NCBI GenBank assembly: GCA_027081065.1
Contig: JALWLW010000066.1
Span: forward strand, 1 to 16,405
DNA from: Campylobacteraceae bacterium
Lineage (GTDB): Bacteria; Campylobacterota; Campylobacteria; Campylobacterales; Sulfurovaceae
Length of the DNA: 16,405 bases
Reading direction: 5' to 3'
Shown: positions 6,288 through 14,459 of the stretch, piece by piece
Layout: each line of letters starts with the position of its first letter
Position numbering within the stretch: position 1 is the first letter of the stretch
Translations under genes and position numbers: made by a program
Notes under the pieces: generated by a model
What the model was told of the DNA's origin: nothing
Database searches by the model: none
The model's input: the letters and a program-made list of their open reading frames with translations, nothing else

Positions 6288-7385
6288 TTACTCTCCATTC
6301 ATTAGTTTATCAATTAACTCTTTTACTGTAATAATTTCTTTTAGTTTATAACCATTTGCACCGGTAAAGAAAAGCCCAGTCTCGGCAATACCATCATAAG
6401 CATCAGAGAGTCTATCAGCAATACAGTAACCAACTATTTTTGCTTCTTCACCACGATTACATGGAGCAACACAATTTGAAATACAAGCAACTTTTGGTGC
6501 ATCGCCTGTGACGATATCTGCATGTAATTGGCTATTTATTCCACGTGCTGGGTAACCCACTGGTGACTTGAACAATTTAATGTCATCAGCATCAGCTTTA
6601 ATAATCATCTGCTTCATTACTTCAGAAGTATCACACTCCACTGTACCAATAAATCGTGTACCCATTTGTACCCCATCTGCACCCAATTCTATCATTTTTT
6701 GAATATCATCATGATCCCAAACACCACCAGCTGCAATAATTGGCATTGAACCCCAATTTTTTGCTTCTTCAACTACAGGTGGTAAAATATTTTCAAGTTG
6801 ATTCTCTTCCATAAAACATTCATCATATTTAAACCCTTGATGTCCACCAGAAAGAGGACCTTCAACTATGACAGCATCAGGTAGTCTGTTGTGTGTTTTC
6901 TTCCAACGTCTACATAAAATTCTTAAAGCTTTAGCTGTTGATACAATAGGAACTAAAGCAACATCAGGATAATTCTTAGTCGCTTCCGGCATGGTCAAAG
7001 GAAGACCAGCTCCTGTAATAATCATGTTTGCCCCTGCTTTACAAGCATCTTCAACCACACGATTGTATTCACTTTGAGCATAAAGTACATTGGCTGCTAA
7101 AGGTCTGTCACCACAAATTTCTCTTGCATTATCAAAGATTTTCTGTAATGCAGGATAGGAATAAAAATTAATAGCATCTAATGGACGCTCATCTTTTCCA
7201 ATTACTTTTTCTGTGTACTCTCTATTTTTGTAAACCCCTGTACCAACAGCTGAAATTACACCTAATCCACCTTCTAAACTAACGTTTCCTGCTAACTGAT
7301 CCCAAGAAATACCAACACCCATACCACCTTGAATGATTGGTTTTTCTATGGTGTATTTACCGATTTTAAAAGATTTAAATGCCAC
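6288..7385 (-). CDS. Nitronate monooxygenase / 2-nitropropane dioxygenase-like flavoprotein
   Basis: A 365-residue FMN-dependent TIM-barrel protein of the nitronate monooxygenase/FabK-like group, predicted cytoplasmic. Visible motifs are IIQGGMGVGIS near the N-terminus (18-27), GPLSGGHQGF (176-185, with the candidate catalytic His182), AAGGVWD (218-224) and GADGVQMGTRF (235-245), which build the flavin phosphate site. A four-cysteine cluster follows (Cys301, 305, 309, 321). The start is GTG at 7385, sharing one base with the tyrS TAG stop (TAGTG), with AAGG about 7 nt upstream. The true substrate is unknown: members of this family are often mis-named, and a link to alkylnitronates is not implied by the context. 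The same neighbours occur, as I recall, in Campylobacter. Confidence 0.85.
   Translation of the reverse strand: MAFKSFKIGKYTIEKPIIQGGMGVGISWDQLAGNVSLEGGLGVISAVGTGVYKNREYTEKVIGKDERPLDAINFYSYPALQKIFDNAREICGDRPLAANVLYAQSEYNRVVEDACKAGANMIITGAGLPLTMPEATKNYPDVALVPIVSTAKALRILCRRWKKTHNRLPDAVIVEGPLSGGHQGFKYDECFMEENQLENILPPVVEEAKNWGSMPIIAAGGVWDHDDIQKMIELGADGVQMGTRFIGTVECDTSEVMKQMIIKADADDIKLFKSPVGYPARGINSQLHADIVTGDAPKVACISNCVAPCNRGEEAKIVGYCIADRLSDAYDGIAETGLFFTGANGYKLKEIITVKELIDKLMNGE
6291..6296 (-). promoter_or_regulatory. Ribosome binding site that points to the ATT start of the amidase
   Basis: GGAGAG on the minus strand, lying in the last codons of the nitronate monooxygenase gene. Its GGAG core is 7 nt upstream of ATT at 6285, the codon that opens a textbook signal peptide. 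Confidence 0.6.
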
Positions 7386-8590
7386 TACTTTACCTTTACT
7401 TTTGCAAATTTACGTTTACCTACTTGAAGAGTGTACTCCCCCAAGCTTAAGTTCATCTTTTCATCTGTTACTTTCTCTTGGTCAATACGTACACCACCCT
7501 GCTTGATGTCACGTCGTGCTTGAGAAGTTGAAGGTTCTATCTTAGCATCTACCAAGGCTTGGCAAATCCAAATACCATTCTCCATCTCAAACTCTTCTAT
7601 ATCTGTAGGTATTAAATTCGATTTAAAAACATTATCGAACTCATTTTTAGCTATCTTAGCCAACTCTTCATTATAAAATCTAGCAGTTAACTCTAAAGCG
7701 AGATTTTCCTTAGCCTTTTTAGGGTGTAAGGTTCTATTTGCTACATCTTCTTTAATCTGGGCTATCTCTTCTAATGAACGCTCACTTAATAAATCATAAT
7801 ATCGCCACATAAGTTCATCTGATATAGACAAAGTTTTCCCATAAATATCTTTGGGGGCATCGGTAATTCCAATGTAATTATTTAATGACTTAGACATTTT
7901 TTGAACTCCATCAAGCCCTTCTAAAATTGGCATCATAAGGACAGCTTGTTCTTTACCTACATTGTAAACACGTTGTAGATGTCTTCCCATTAGTAAATTG
8001 AACTTTTGGTCAGTTCCTCCAATCTCAATGTCAGACTTTAAAGCTACAGAGTCATAACCTTGAAGTAAAGGGTAAATAAACTCGGAAACAGAAATACTCT
8101 GCCCAGATTTATAACGTTTTTCAAAATCATCACGTTCTAACATACGTGCTACATTATAAGTGGTTGTAAGCTCAACCATACCTCTAGCACCAAGCTCTTC
8201 TAGCCATGCTGCATTCCAAACCACTTCTGTTTTGCTTTCATCTAAAAGTAAAAAGAGTTGCTCTTGATAGGTCTTTGCATTGGCAACAATGGTCTCTCTA
8301 TCTAATACTTTACGTGTTTCAGACTTTCCTGTGGGGTCACCAATGGTAGCAGTAAAATCTCCAATAAGTAGTTGAACAATAGCCCCATGTTTTTGAAATA
8401 CAGATAGTTTATGAAAAAGAACAGCATGACCAACATGTAAGTCAGCTCCTGTTGGATCGAACCCAGCTTTTACTGTATAGGTCTCACCTGTTTCATAAAA
8501 TTTTGTTACTAACTTCTCAATTCTTTCTAAATCTATAATTTCAGCCGTTCCTCGGCTAATTTCATCTAAAGCTATTTTTACTTGTGACAT
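7385..8590 (-). CDS. tyrS: Tyrosyl-tRNA synthetase
   Basis: Attaches tyrosine to tRNA-Tyr in the cytoplasm. The 401-residue class I synthetase shows the HIGH-type motif HVGH (52-55), the tyrosine/ATP-site segment IGGTDQKFNLL (190-200), and a perfect KMSKS (231-235). A C-terminal S4-like RNA-binding domain from about 345 includes SQARRDIKQGGVRI. The ATG start has AGGA 8 nt upstream. The gene follows spoT after 28 nt, and its stop codon overlaps the next gene's GTG, as expected inside an operon. Nothing is missing or unusual. Confidence 0.97.
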   Translation of the reverse strand: MSQVKIALDEISRGTAEIIDLERIEKLVTKFYETGETYTVKAGFDPTGADLHVGHAVLFHKLSVFQKHGAIVQLLIGDFTATIGDPTGKSETRKVLDRETIVANAKTYQEQLFLLLDESKTEVVWNAAWLEELGARGMVELTTTYNVARMLERDDFEKRYKSGQSISVSEFIYPLLQGYDSVALKSDIEIGGTDQKFNLLMGRHLQRVYNVGKEQAVLMMPILEGLDGVQKMSKSLNNYIGITDAPKDIYGKTLSISDELMWRYYDLLSERSLEEIAQIKEDVANRTLHPKKAKENLALELTARFYNEELAKIAKNEFDNVFKSNLIPTDIEEFEMENGIWICQALVDAKIEPSTSQARRDIKQGGVRIDQEKVTDEKMNLSLGEYTLQVGKRKFAKVKVK

Positions 8591-8618
8591 TTCTGTTTCC
8601 TCTATCTCTATTTATTTC

Positions 8619-10625
8619 TTACTTTTTACTATAAGCATCATTCAAAGAAATCATCTCAATCAATTTGAATTTTTGACTTAACTTTTCTTCTATTTTTTTA
8701 GCATTTTGTTCTTTTGTCTCAACCTCTAACTTACAAAACTCTGCAGAGTCTGAACTTTTAATTCCTAGTTCTATGTTTAAGACATTTAAATCTAATTTTG
8801 CAAGTTTAGCCAATAACTCTGCTAAAATTCCTTGACGGTTTTGTAAAGAGATAATAAGTTGATAACGTGCCGACTTAGCATCAGCCCAAGTAACAAAAAC
8901 CATATCTTCTTGAGCTTTCATTTTTTTATATGCCTCTTGGCATAATTTATGATGAATAATAACTTCATTGTTCTCCACAAAACCAACAATCTCATCTCCC
9001 ATTTTTGGGTGACAACAATAGTCAAACTCTATTTTACTCACTTCTTGGTTTGAGACAATTCTAAAATGCTCCTTTACAAACTCTTTTACTTCATTCTCAC
9101 TTGAAGATAAATAACGCTCAATATTAATGGCTGCCAAATCATTACAGATTTTAAGCTTAGCATTACATGCTGTTCTAATACCTTCTTTAGCTTTTGAGGT
9201 TCTTACAGTATCATACCAAGAACAATGTACTTTTGACTCTTCATCTGTAATAACTCGTATAATATCACCATTTTTTAAAGTGGTTAAAAGAGATTTTTTT
9301 CGTTTATTAACCAAAGCAGCCATAGCTCTATCTCCAATATCAGAATGAATGGCATAAGCGAAGTCAAGTACTACAGAACCACGAGGTAAAGTATAGTTGT
9401 CTCCATCAGGTGAAAATACAGAAATATCATCAACAAACAAATCACCCTTTGCTAAAGAGTAAAACTCCTCAAGAGAATCGTTTTGATATTGCAATCCTTC
9501 TAACCATTGTAAATTGACAGTTTGTTTATTTTCACGACCATTTTTATAACGCCAGTGAGCAGCTACCCCAAACTCTGCTGTTTTGTGCATATCAAAAGTA
9601 CGAATTTGTGCTTCAACAATGCCATCATCATTAAACAGTGTTGTATGGATAGTAGCATACCCATTCTCTTTAGGTAAGGTAATATAATCTTTAAAACGAG
9701 AGATAATAGGCTTATAACTCAAATGTAATGCACCTAAGACTTTATAACAGTCAATTTCCTCTTTAACTAAAATACGAATGGCAATTAAATCTAAAATTTC
9801 ATCAATACCAATGCCTTTACGTTGCATTTTTTGATACATTGAATAATAGTGTTTCACCCGTCCAAAGACTTCAACATCTCCTTCTGCAAAACCATTCTCT
9901 TTCATAAGTTTTTGTATTTCACATACAAAAGTATTGAGTTTTAAGTGTAAATTTTGACTGTTACTTTCAATGTACTTTTCAATGTTATTATAGGCTTCAG
10001 GATAAATATAAAAAAAACTCAAATCTTCTAAACGATTTTTTAATTGAGAAATACCTAAACGATGTGCAATAGGAGCATAAACAACCATTGTTTCTTCTGC
10101 TATTCTTTGCTGTTTACTTACAGGTAAAGCATCTAACGTTGTCATATTATGTAATCTATCACAAAGTTTAACCACTAAAACACGCACATCCTTAATAGAT
10201 GAAATTAGCATTTTTTGAAATGTTCTTGCTGAAGAGATAAGTTTTTTATCAGAAGATGAAGCAACAAGCTCTACTTCACGTATATCTTCAATTTTAGTTA
10301 ATCCCTCTACCATATGAGCGACATCTGCTCCAAATATCTCTTCTATCTCTTCTATATTATACTCTGTATCTTCAACAACATCATGTAGAAGTGCTGCAAT
10401 AACCATAGATTCATCACTTGAAACAAGGGCTGTAATTGTTGCTACTAAAATAGGATGAATAATATAAGGTTCACCACTTTTTCGTTTTTGAGGTGCGTGA
10501 GCCTCTTTGGCTAAATTTAATGCAGTATGAAAAAGAGGTGTGGGAGATGGATGATAGGTTAAAAGAAGCTCTTGAGCTTCTTTTATGGTAGAGACATTAC
10601 GTGCTTTGTCTAATAAAGCCTCCAA
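8619..10625 (-). CDS. spoT: Bifunctional (p)ppGpp synthetase/hydrolase
   Basis: Makes and degrades the alarmone (p)ppGpp, controlling the stringent response. The 668-residue protein has the complete Rel/SpoT layout. The HD hydrolase domain includes HP (57-58), HDVVEDT (81-87) and CDRLHNM (155-161). The synthetase domain includes FGRVKHYYSMYQKM, RFKD (310-313), NGYATIHTT and EAQIRT (338-343). A TGS domain (about 399-460), a CCHP zinc-finger-like motif (537-540) and a C-terminal ACT domain (about 588-665) follow. The RFKD form, rather than the acidic form of synthetase-only RelA, and the intact HD residues both argue for a two-way enzyme. The start is TTG at 10625, five bases after the rpoZ stop, so translation is probably coupled to rpoZ. 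It is the only Rel/SpoT gene in the window, as is usual in this phylum. Confidence 0.96.
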   Translation of the reverse strand: MEALLDKARNVSTIKEAQELLLTYHPSPTPLFHTALNLAKEAHAPQKRKSGEPYIIHPILVATITALVSSDESMVIAALLHDVVEDTEYNIEEIEEIFGADVAHMVEGLTKIEDIREVELVASSSDKKLISSARTFQKMLISSIKDVRVLVVKLCDRLHNMTTLDALPVSKQQRIAEETMVVYAPIAHRLGISQLKNRLEDLSFFYIYPEAYNNIEKYIESNSQNLHLKLNTFVCEIQKLMKENGFAEGDVEVFGRVKHYYSMYQKMQRKGIGIDEILDLIAIRILVKEEIDCYKVLGALHLSYKPIISRFKDYITLPKENGYATIHTTLFNDDGIVEAQIRTFDMHKTAEFGVAAHWRYKNGRENKQTVNLQWLEGLQYQNDSLEEFYSLAKGDLFVDDISVFSPDGDNYTLPRGSVVLDFAYAIHSDIGDRAMAALVNKRKKSLLTTLKNGDIIRVITDEESKVHCSWYDTVRTSKAKEGIRTACNAKLKICNDLAAINIERYLSSSENEVKEFVKEHFRIVSNQEVSKIEFDYCCHPKMGDEIVGFVENNEVIIHHKLCQEAYKKMKAQEDMVFVTWADAKSARYQLIISLQNRQGILAELLAKLAKLDLNVLNIELGIKSSDSAEFCKLEVETKEQNAKKIEEKLSQKFKLIEMISLNDAYSKK

Positions 10626-10630
10626 GATTC

Positions 10631-10837
10631 TTACTCTTCGTGTTCAATAATAATTTTACCTTCTGCAATTTCAACCAATGCAATGTCAGTAAATTTATCT
10701 ATTTTTGGATTCATGTTAACCATAGGCGTTGAACCATTTGCAATTTCGTTAGCTCTTTTTCCAACTGCAGCTGCTAATAAATATCTATCAAAGTCAACTC
10801 TCTCTAATGCCATAGCTGTTAATTTCTCAATTTTCAT
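10631..10837 (-). CDS. rpoZ: DNA-directed RNA polymerase omega subunit
   Basis: Small RNA polymerase subunit that helps fold and hold beta-prime and, in proteobacteria, forms part of a ppGpp-binding site. The 68-residue product carries the family core: an N-terminal helix (EKLTAMALERV), DRYLLAAAVGKRANEIANG (17-35), and an acidic C-terminus. AAGGAT lies just upstream of the ATG. It sits between pyrH and spoT, so the omega subunit and the alarmone enzyme are made from one message, an arrangement widespread in bacteria. Confidence 0.93.
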   Translation of the reverse strand: MKIEKLTAMALERVDFDRYLLAAAVGKRANEIANGSTPMVNMNPKIDKFTDIALVEIAEGKIIIEHEE

Positions 10838-10863
10838 ATAAATCCTTATGCTTAATTTTTATT

Positions 10864-11577
<714 letters not shown>

Positions 11578-11601
11578 TTAAGACCTCTATTTTAAGACGC
11601 A

Positions 11602-11607
11602 ATTTTA
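11602..11607 (-). promoter_or_regulatory. Possible -10 of the pyrH operon
   Basis: TAAAAT on the minus strand (context GGGTAAAATTG), about 28 nt upstream of the pyrH ATG. No -35 is recognisable. It is the best candidate in the 110-nt divergent region, but several AT-rich hexamers compete. Confidence 0.35.
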
Positions 11608-11636
11608 CCCAAAGGCTCTTAATATTGGTTGATTTT

Positions 11637-11645
11637 TGCTATACT
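11637..11645 (+). promoter_or_regulatory. Extended -10 promoter of apt
   Basis: TGCTATACT preceded by a T-run (GATTTTTGC), the same layout as the thrC promoter. Transcription from about 11652 gives a 33-nt leader containing AAGG 7 nt before the apt ATG. A second hexamer, TGATAAAAT at 11657-11665, is too close to the gene to be the main promoter. Confidence 0.6.
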
Positions 11646-11684
11646 GTTAAAAAATATGATAAAATCCCAAAATAAGGCTTTCAA

Positions 11685-12227
11685 ATGTCAATACTAAATC
11701 CAGAAGATAAAACAATCATTGAATCAAGCATCCGAGATATCCCCAATTTTCCAAAAGAGGGAATAATCTTTAAGGACATCACTACCTTACTCAATAATCC
11801 TAAAGCACTCAAAACACTTATGAATCATTTAGAAGAGCGTTATAAAAGTTATGATTTAGATTACATAGCAGGTATTGATGCACGTGGATTTATTTTTGGT
11901 TCTATTTTAGCAGATAGGTTGAACATTGGTTTTGTACCTGTTAGAAAAAAAGGGAAACTCCCCTACACCACTGTATCTGAAAAATATACTCTTGAATATG
12001 GTGTAGACGAAGTAGAAGTACACATTGATGCCTTTCCAAAAGAGAATGCACGTGTTCTTCTCATAGATGACCTCATCGCCACAGGAGGAACAGCCAAAGC
12101 AGCTACTTCACTTATTGGCAAAATTGGAGCTAACTGTGTAGAAGCTTGTTTTATTTTAGAGCTTGATTTTTTAAATGGAAAAGAGGAGATGAACTGTGAT
12201 GTTTATTCTATTTTACATATAGATTAA
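11685..12227 (+). CDS. apt: Adenine phosphoribosyltransferase
   Basis: Salvages adenine to AMP using PRPP in the cytoplasm. The 180-residue type I phosphoribosyltransferase has the Apt N-terminal motif [15 protein letters not shown] (19-33), DARGFIFG (65-72), a flexible-hood stretch RKKGKLP (87-93), and the PRPP-binding loop [14 protein letters not shown] (124-137). The ATG has AAGG 7 nt upstream. Its last four bases are also the last four bases of the convergent dipeptidase gene, so there is no space for a terminator between them. Adenine is a by-product of the futalosine menaquinone route, whose deaminase lies 1 kb away; a functional link is inference. Confidence 0.96.
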   Translation: MSILNPEDKTIIESSIRDIPNFPKEGIIFKDITTLLNNPKALKTLMNHLEERYKSYDLDYIAGIDARGFIFGSILADRLNIGFVPVRKKGKLPYTTVSEKYTLEYGVDEVEVHIDAFPKENARVLLIDDLIATGGTAKAATSLIGKIGANCVEACFILELDFLNGKEEMNCDVYSILHID

Positions 12228-13183
12228 AGAGGTTTCAATACCTCTTTAATAACTCTTAGTCCATTTCCAAAAAAAATCTTTTCAACCTCATCATAAGAAA
12301 ATCCATTTTTTAAAAGTCCATCGCAGAGTTTAGACATCTGTGAAGTATCTTCCATCTCAACAGGGTTTACTATGCCATCAAAATCTGAACCCAAAGCTAA
12401 AACATCAATTCCTGCGACATTGCGTATGTGTTTCATATGTCGTATCATGTCCTCTACTTTTGCCATACGTGAAGCATCCATGAACTCTTTTTCAATTAAA
12501 AAATTGACTGAAAATGCCAAGCCAACAACACTACCTGTGTTTGCCATTCTTTTTAACTGTTCATCACTTAAATTACGCGTATGGTGTGTTACAGCTCTTG
12601 CATTTGAATGGGTTGCTATAATAGGTTGCTTAGAATATTTCAAAACATCATCAAACCCAGCATCAGACAAATGTGAAACATCTATGAGCATCTTTAAACG
12701 GTTCATCTCTTCAACGGCTTCTATGCCTTTTGATTTTAAGCCTTTATTTTGATGTTCCCAAGCAAAGTTTGGATAGCCCAAATCATTTTCGTAATTCCAT
12801 GTTAAAGTAATGGCAGAGATTCCCTCATTTTTAAAAAATGCCAACCTTTCTAACTTGCCCTCTAAAGCATCTCCCTCCTCTATGCTTAAAAAGGCTGCTA
12901 TTTTATTATTACTTTGAGTCTTTACTAAGTCATCATAGTTTCTACAAAGAGAGATAGTATCCTTATTTTTTTCTAGCTCATTTTTAAATTTATTTAGCAT
13001 CTTTAAACAATAGTCATAAGAACTCTCCACAGATTTAGCATCGATGTACATGGCAAAAAACTGTGCTAAAGCTTCCCCTTTTTGAAGTTTTTCAATGTCT
13101 ATTTTTAGATTGTTTTTTTTAATTTCTTGATTTTGTTCGAGTATTAGTGTGGCTGTGTCACAATGGAAGTCTATGAAATTCAT
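12224..13183 (-). CDS. Membrane-dipeptidase-like zinc peptidase (family M19)
   Basis: Renal-dipeptidase-type enzyme that splits dipeptides, probably with a binuclear zinc site. In the 319-residue form the site residues are HCD (His7, Asp9), IEEG (Glu102/103), DVSH (His171), THSN (His192) and GSDFDG (265-270). The family C-terminus GNGLRVI (307-313) is also present. I prefer ATG at 13183, because HCD then falls seven residues from the start as in relatives. The frame can be read back to 13249, but that stretch has no family match and overlaps the divergent gene. There is no signal peptide or membrane segment, so it is likely cytoplasmic. The TAA stop overlaps the apt stop by four bases. Confidence 0.9.
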   Translation of the reverse strand: MNFIDFHCDTATLILEQNQEIKKNNLKIDIEKLQKGEALAQFFAMYIDAKSVESSYDYCLKMLNKFKNELEKNKDTISLCRNYDDLVKTQSNNKIAAFLSIEEGDALEGKLERLAFFKNEGISAITLTWNYENDLGYPNFAWEHQNKGLKSKGIEAVEEMNRLKMLIDVSHLSDAGFDDVLKYSKQPIIATHSNARAVTHHTRNLSDEQLKRMANTGSVVGLAFSVNFLIEKEFMDASRMAKVEDMIRHMKHIRNVAGIDVLALGSDFDGIVNPVEMEDTSQMSKLCDGLLKNGFSYDEVEKIFFGNGLRVIKEVLKPL

Positions 13184-13209
13184 AAAATATTCTTTTTTGA
13201 TTTTATTGT

Positions 13210-13217
13210 AGTATAAT
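13210..13217. promoter_or_regulatory. Overlapping divergent -10 elements (dipeptidase and aminofutalosine deaminase)
   Basis: AGTATAAT reads as TATAAT on the plus strand (13212-13217) and TATACT on the minus strand (13215-13210). Each would give a leader of about 20 nt to its gene (ATG at 13242 and ATG at 13183). RNA polymerase could not occupy both at once. Confidence 0.5.
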
Positions 13218-13241
13218 TTTCTAAAAATTTGAGAATAACCC

Positions 13242-14459
13242 ATGACCATACTAAATCCAAACTATATCTATATTAACAATGAATTTAAAGAAAACATAGC
13301 TGTGGCTTTTGACGAAAAAATCCAAGCCATAGATAGCTTAGAAAATCTAAAAAAACTCTACCCCAATGCAACTATAGAAGAGCAAAAAGAACATTCTGTA
13401 CTCTACCCAGGGTTCATCAACACCCATATGCATTTAGAATTTTCAGCCAATAAAACAACGCTACAATATGGTGCATTTATGCCTTGGTTAAACTCTGTCA
13501 TAGAAAACCGTGAAGAACTTGTAGGTAGCTGTAATAATGAAATGATGATGAATGCTTGTAAAGAGATACTCAATTCAGGAGTCACCACTTTTGGGGCTAT
13601 CTCTTCTTTTGGAACAGAATTAGAAGTTTGTACTAAAACACCTCAAAAAGTTATTTTCTTTAACGAACTCATAGGCTCAAATGCCACAACAGCTGACATG
13701 CTTTATGGTGACTTTTTAGAACGTTTGGCTGAGTCTAAAAACTGTATTAATGAGGGGATTATTCCTGCTATTGCCATTCATTCTCCTTATTCTGTTCACC
13801 CTATTGTACTTCAACGTGCCATTACAGTAGCCAAAAAAGAAGGGCTTCCTATTTCTGCTCATTTCTTAGAATCACAAGCCGAACGAGAGTGGTTAGAAAA
13901 AGGAGAAGGTGAATTTTTAGATTTTTTCCAAAAATTCTTTTCTAGTTCCACTCCCGTAACAAATATAGAAGAGTTTATGAATGCCTTTAACCAAGTACCT
14001 ACACATTTTACTCATGCTGTTCAAGCCACTAAGGATGAGCTAACATTTTTAACTAATAAAGGTCATAGCATTGCTCATTGTCCACGCTCTAACCGATTAC
14101 TTGGCTGTGGTAGACTCTCGCTTGAAACACTCATAGAACTTGACATGCCTTTTACAACAGCTACTGATGGGCTTAGTTCTAACAATTCCTTAAGCATACT
14201 TGATGAACTCCGTGCTGCTCTTATGTTACACCACTTAGGACCTTTAGAAGAACTGGCTTCATTGCTGATAAAATCTATTACCTCTAACCCTGCTGAGATT
14301 TTTTCTTTGAACTCTGGAAAAATTGAAGTAGGCAAAGATGCTGACTTTGCACTCATACACTTACCTCAGAAACCATCTACTTTAAAAAGTATTGCTTTAC
14401 AGAGCATTTTACATACTCAAAAAGTAGATAATATTTGGATTAATGGCATTAACGTTTAA
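13242..14459 (+). CDS. mqnF: 6-amino-6-deoxyfutalosine deaminase-type amidohydrolase (menaquinone synthesis)
   Basis: A 405-residue amidohydrolase of the group to which Helicobacter pylori HP0267 belongs. That protein deaminates aminodeoxyfutalosine in the futalosine route to menaquinone; transfer of this function is by family and phylum. Metal-site motifs are THMHLE (His62, His64), AHFLE (His207, Glu210), HCPRSN (His279) and TATDG (Asp309). The N-terminal beta-sandwich segment and a C-terminal stretch GKIEVGKDADFALI complete the usual fold. The ATG start has only a weak ribosome binding site (GAG). The gene is divergent from the dipeptidase and its last 11 bases overlap the convergent sensor gene. 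S-adenosylhomocysteine or chlorohydrolase-type substrates are the main alternatives. Confidence 0.82.
   Translation: MTILNPNYIYINNEFKENIAVAFDEKIQAIDSLENLKKLYPNATIEEQKEHSVLYPGFINTHMHLEFSANKTTLQYGAFMPWLNSVIENREELVGSCNNEMMMNACKEILNSGVTTFGAISSFGTELEVCTKTPQKVIFFNELIGSNATTADMLYGDFLERLAESKNCINEGIIPAIAIHSPYSVHPIVLQRAITVAKKEGLPISAHFLESQAEREWLEKGEGEFLDFFQKFFSSSTPVTNIEEFMNAFNQVPTHFTHAVQATKDELTFLTNKGHSIAHCPRSNRLLGCGRLSLETLIELDMPFTTATDGLSSNNSLSILDELRAALMLHHLGPLEELASLLIKSITSNPAEIFSLNSGKIEVGKDADFALIHLPQKPSTLKSIALQSILHTQKVDNIWINGINV

Noticed and set aside
12372..12752. 126-codon plus-strand frame
   Set aside because: It lies wholly opposite the dipeptidase gene, its product is Ser/Cys-rich with no motif, and no ribosome binding site or gap supports it.
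13184..13249. N-terminal extension of the dipeptidase (MVMGYSQIF…)
   Set aside because: The family N-terminus (FIDFHCD) begins at 13183; the extension overlaps the divergent gene and its promoter and has no family resemblance.
14075..14356. 93-codon minus-strand frame
   Set aside because: It is a shadow of the aminofutalosine deaminase gene with low-complexity Ser-rich sequence.
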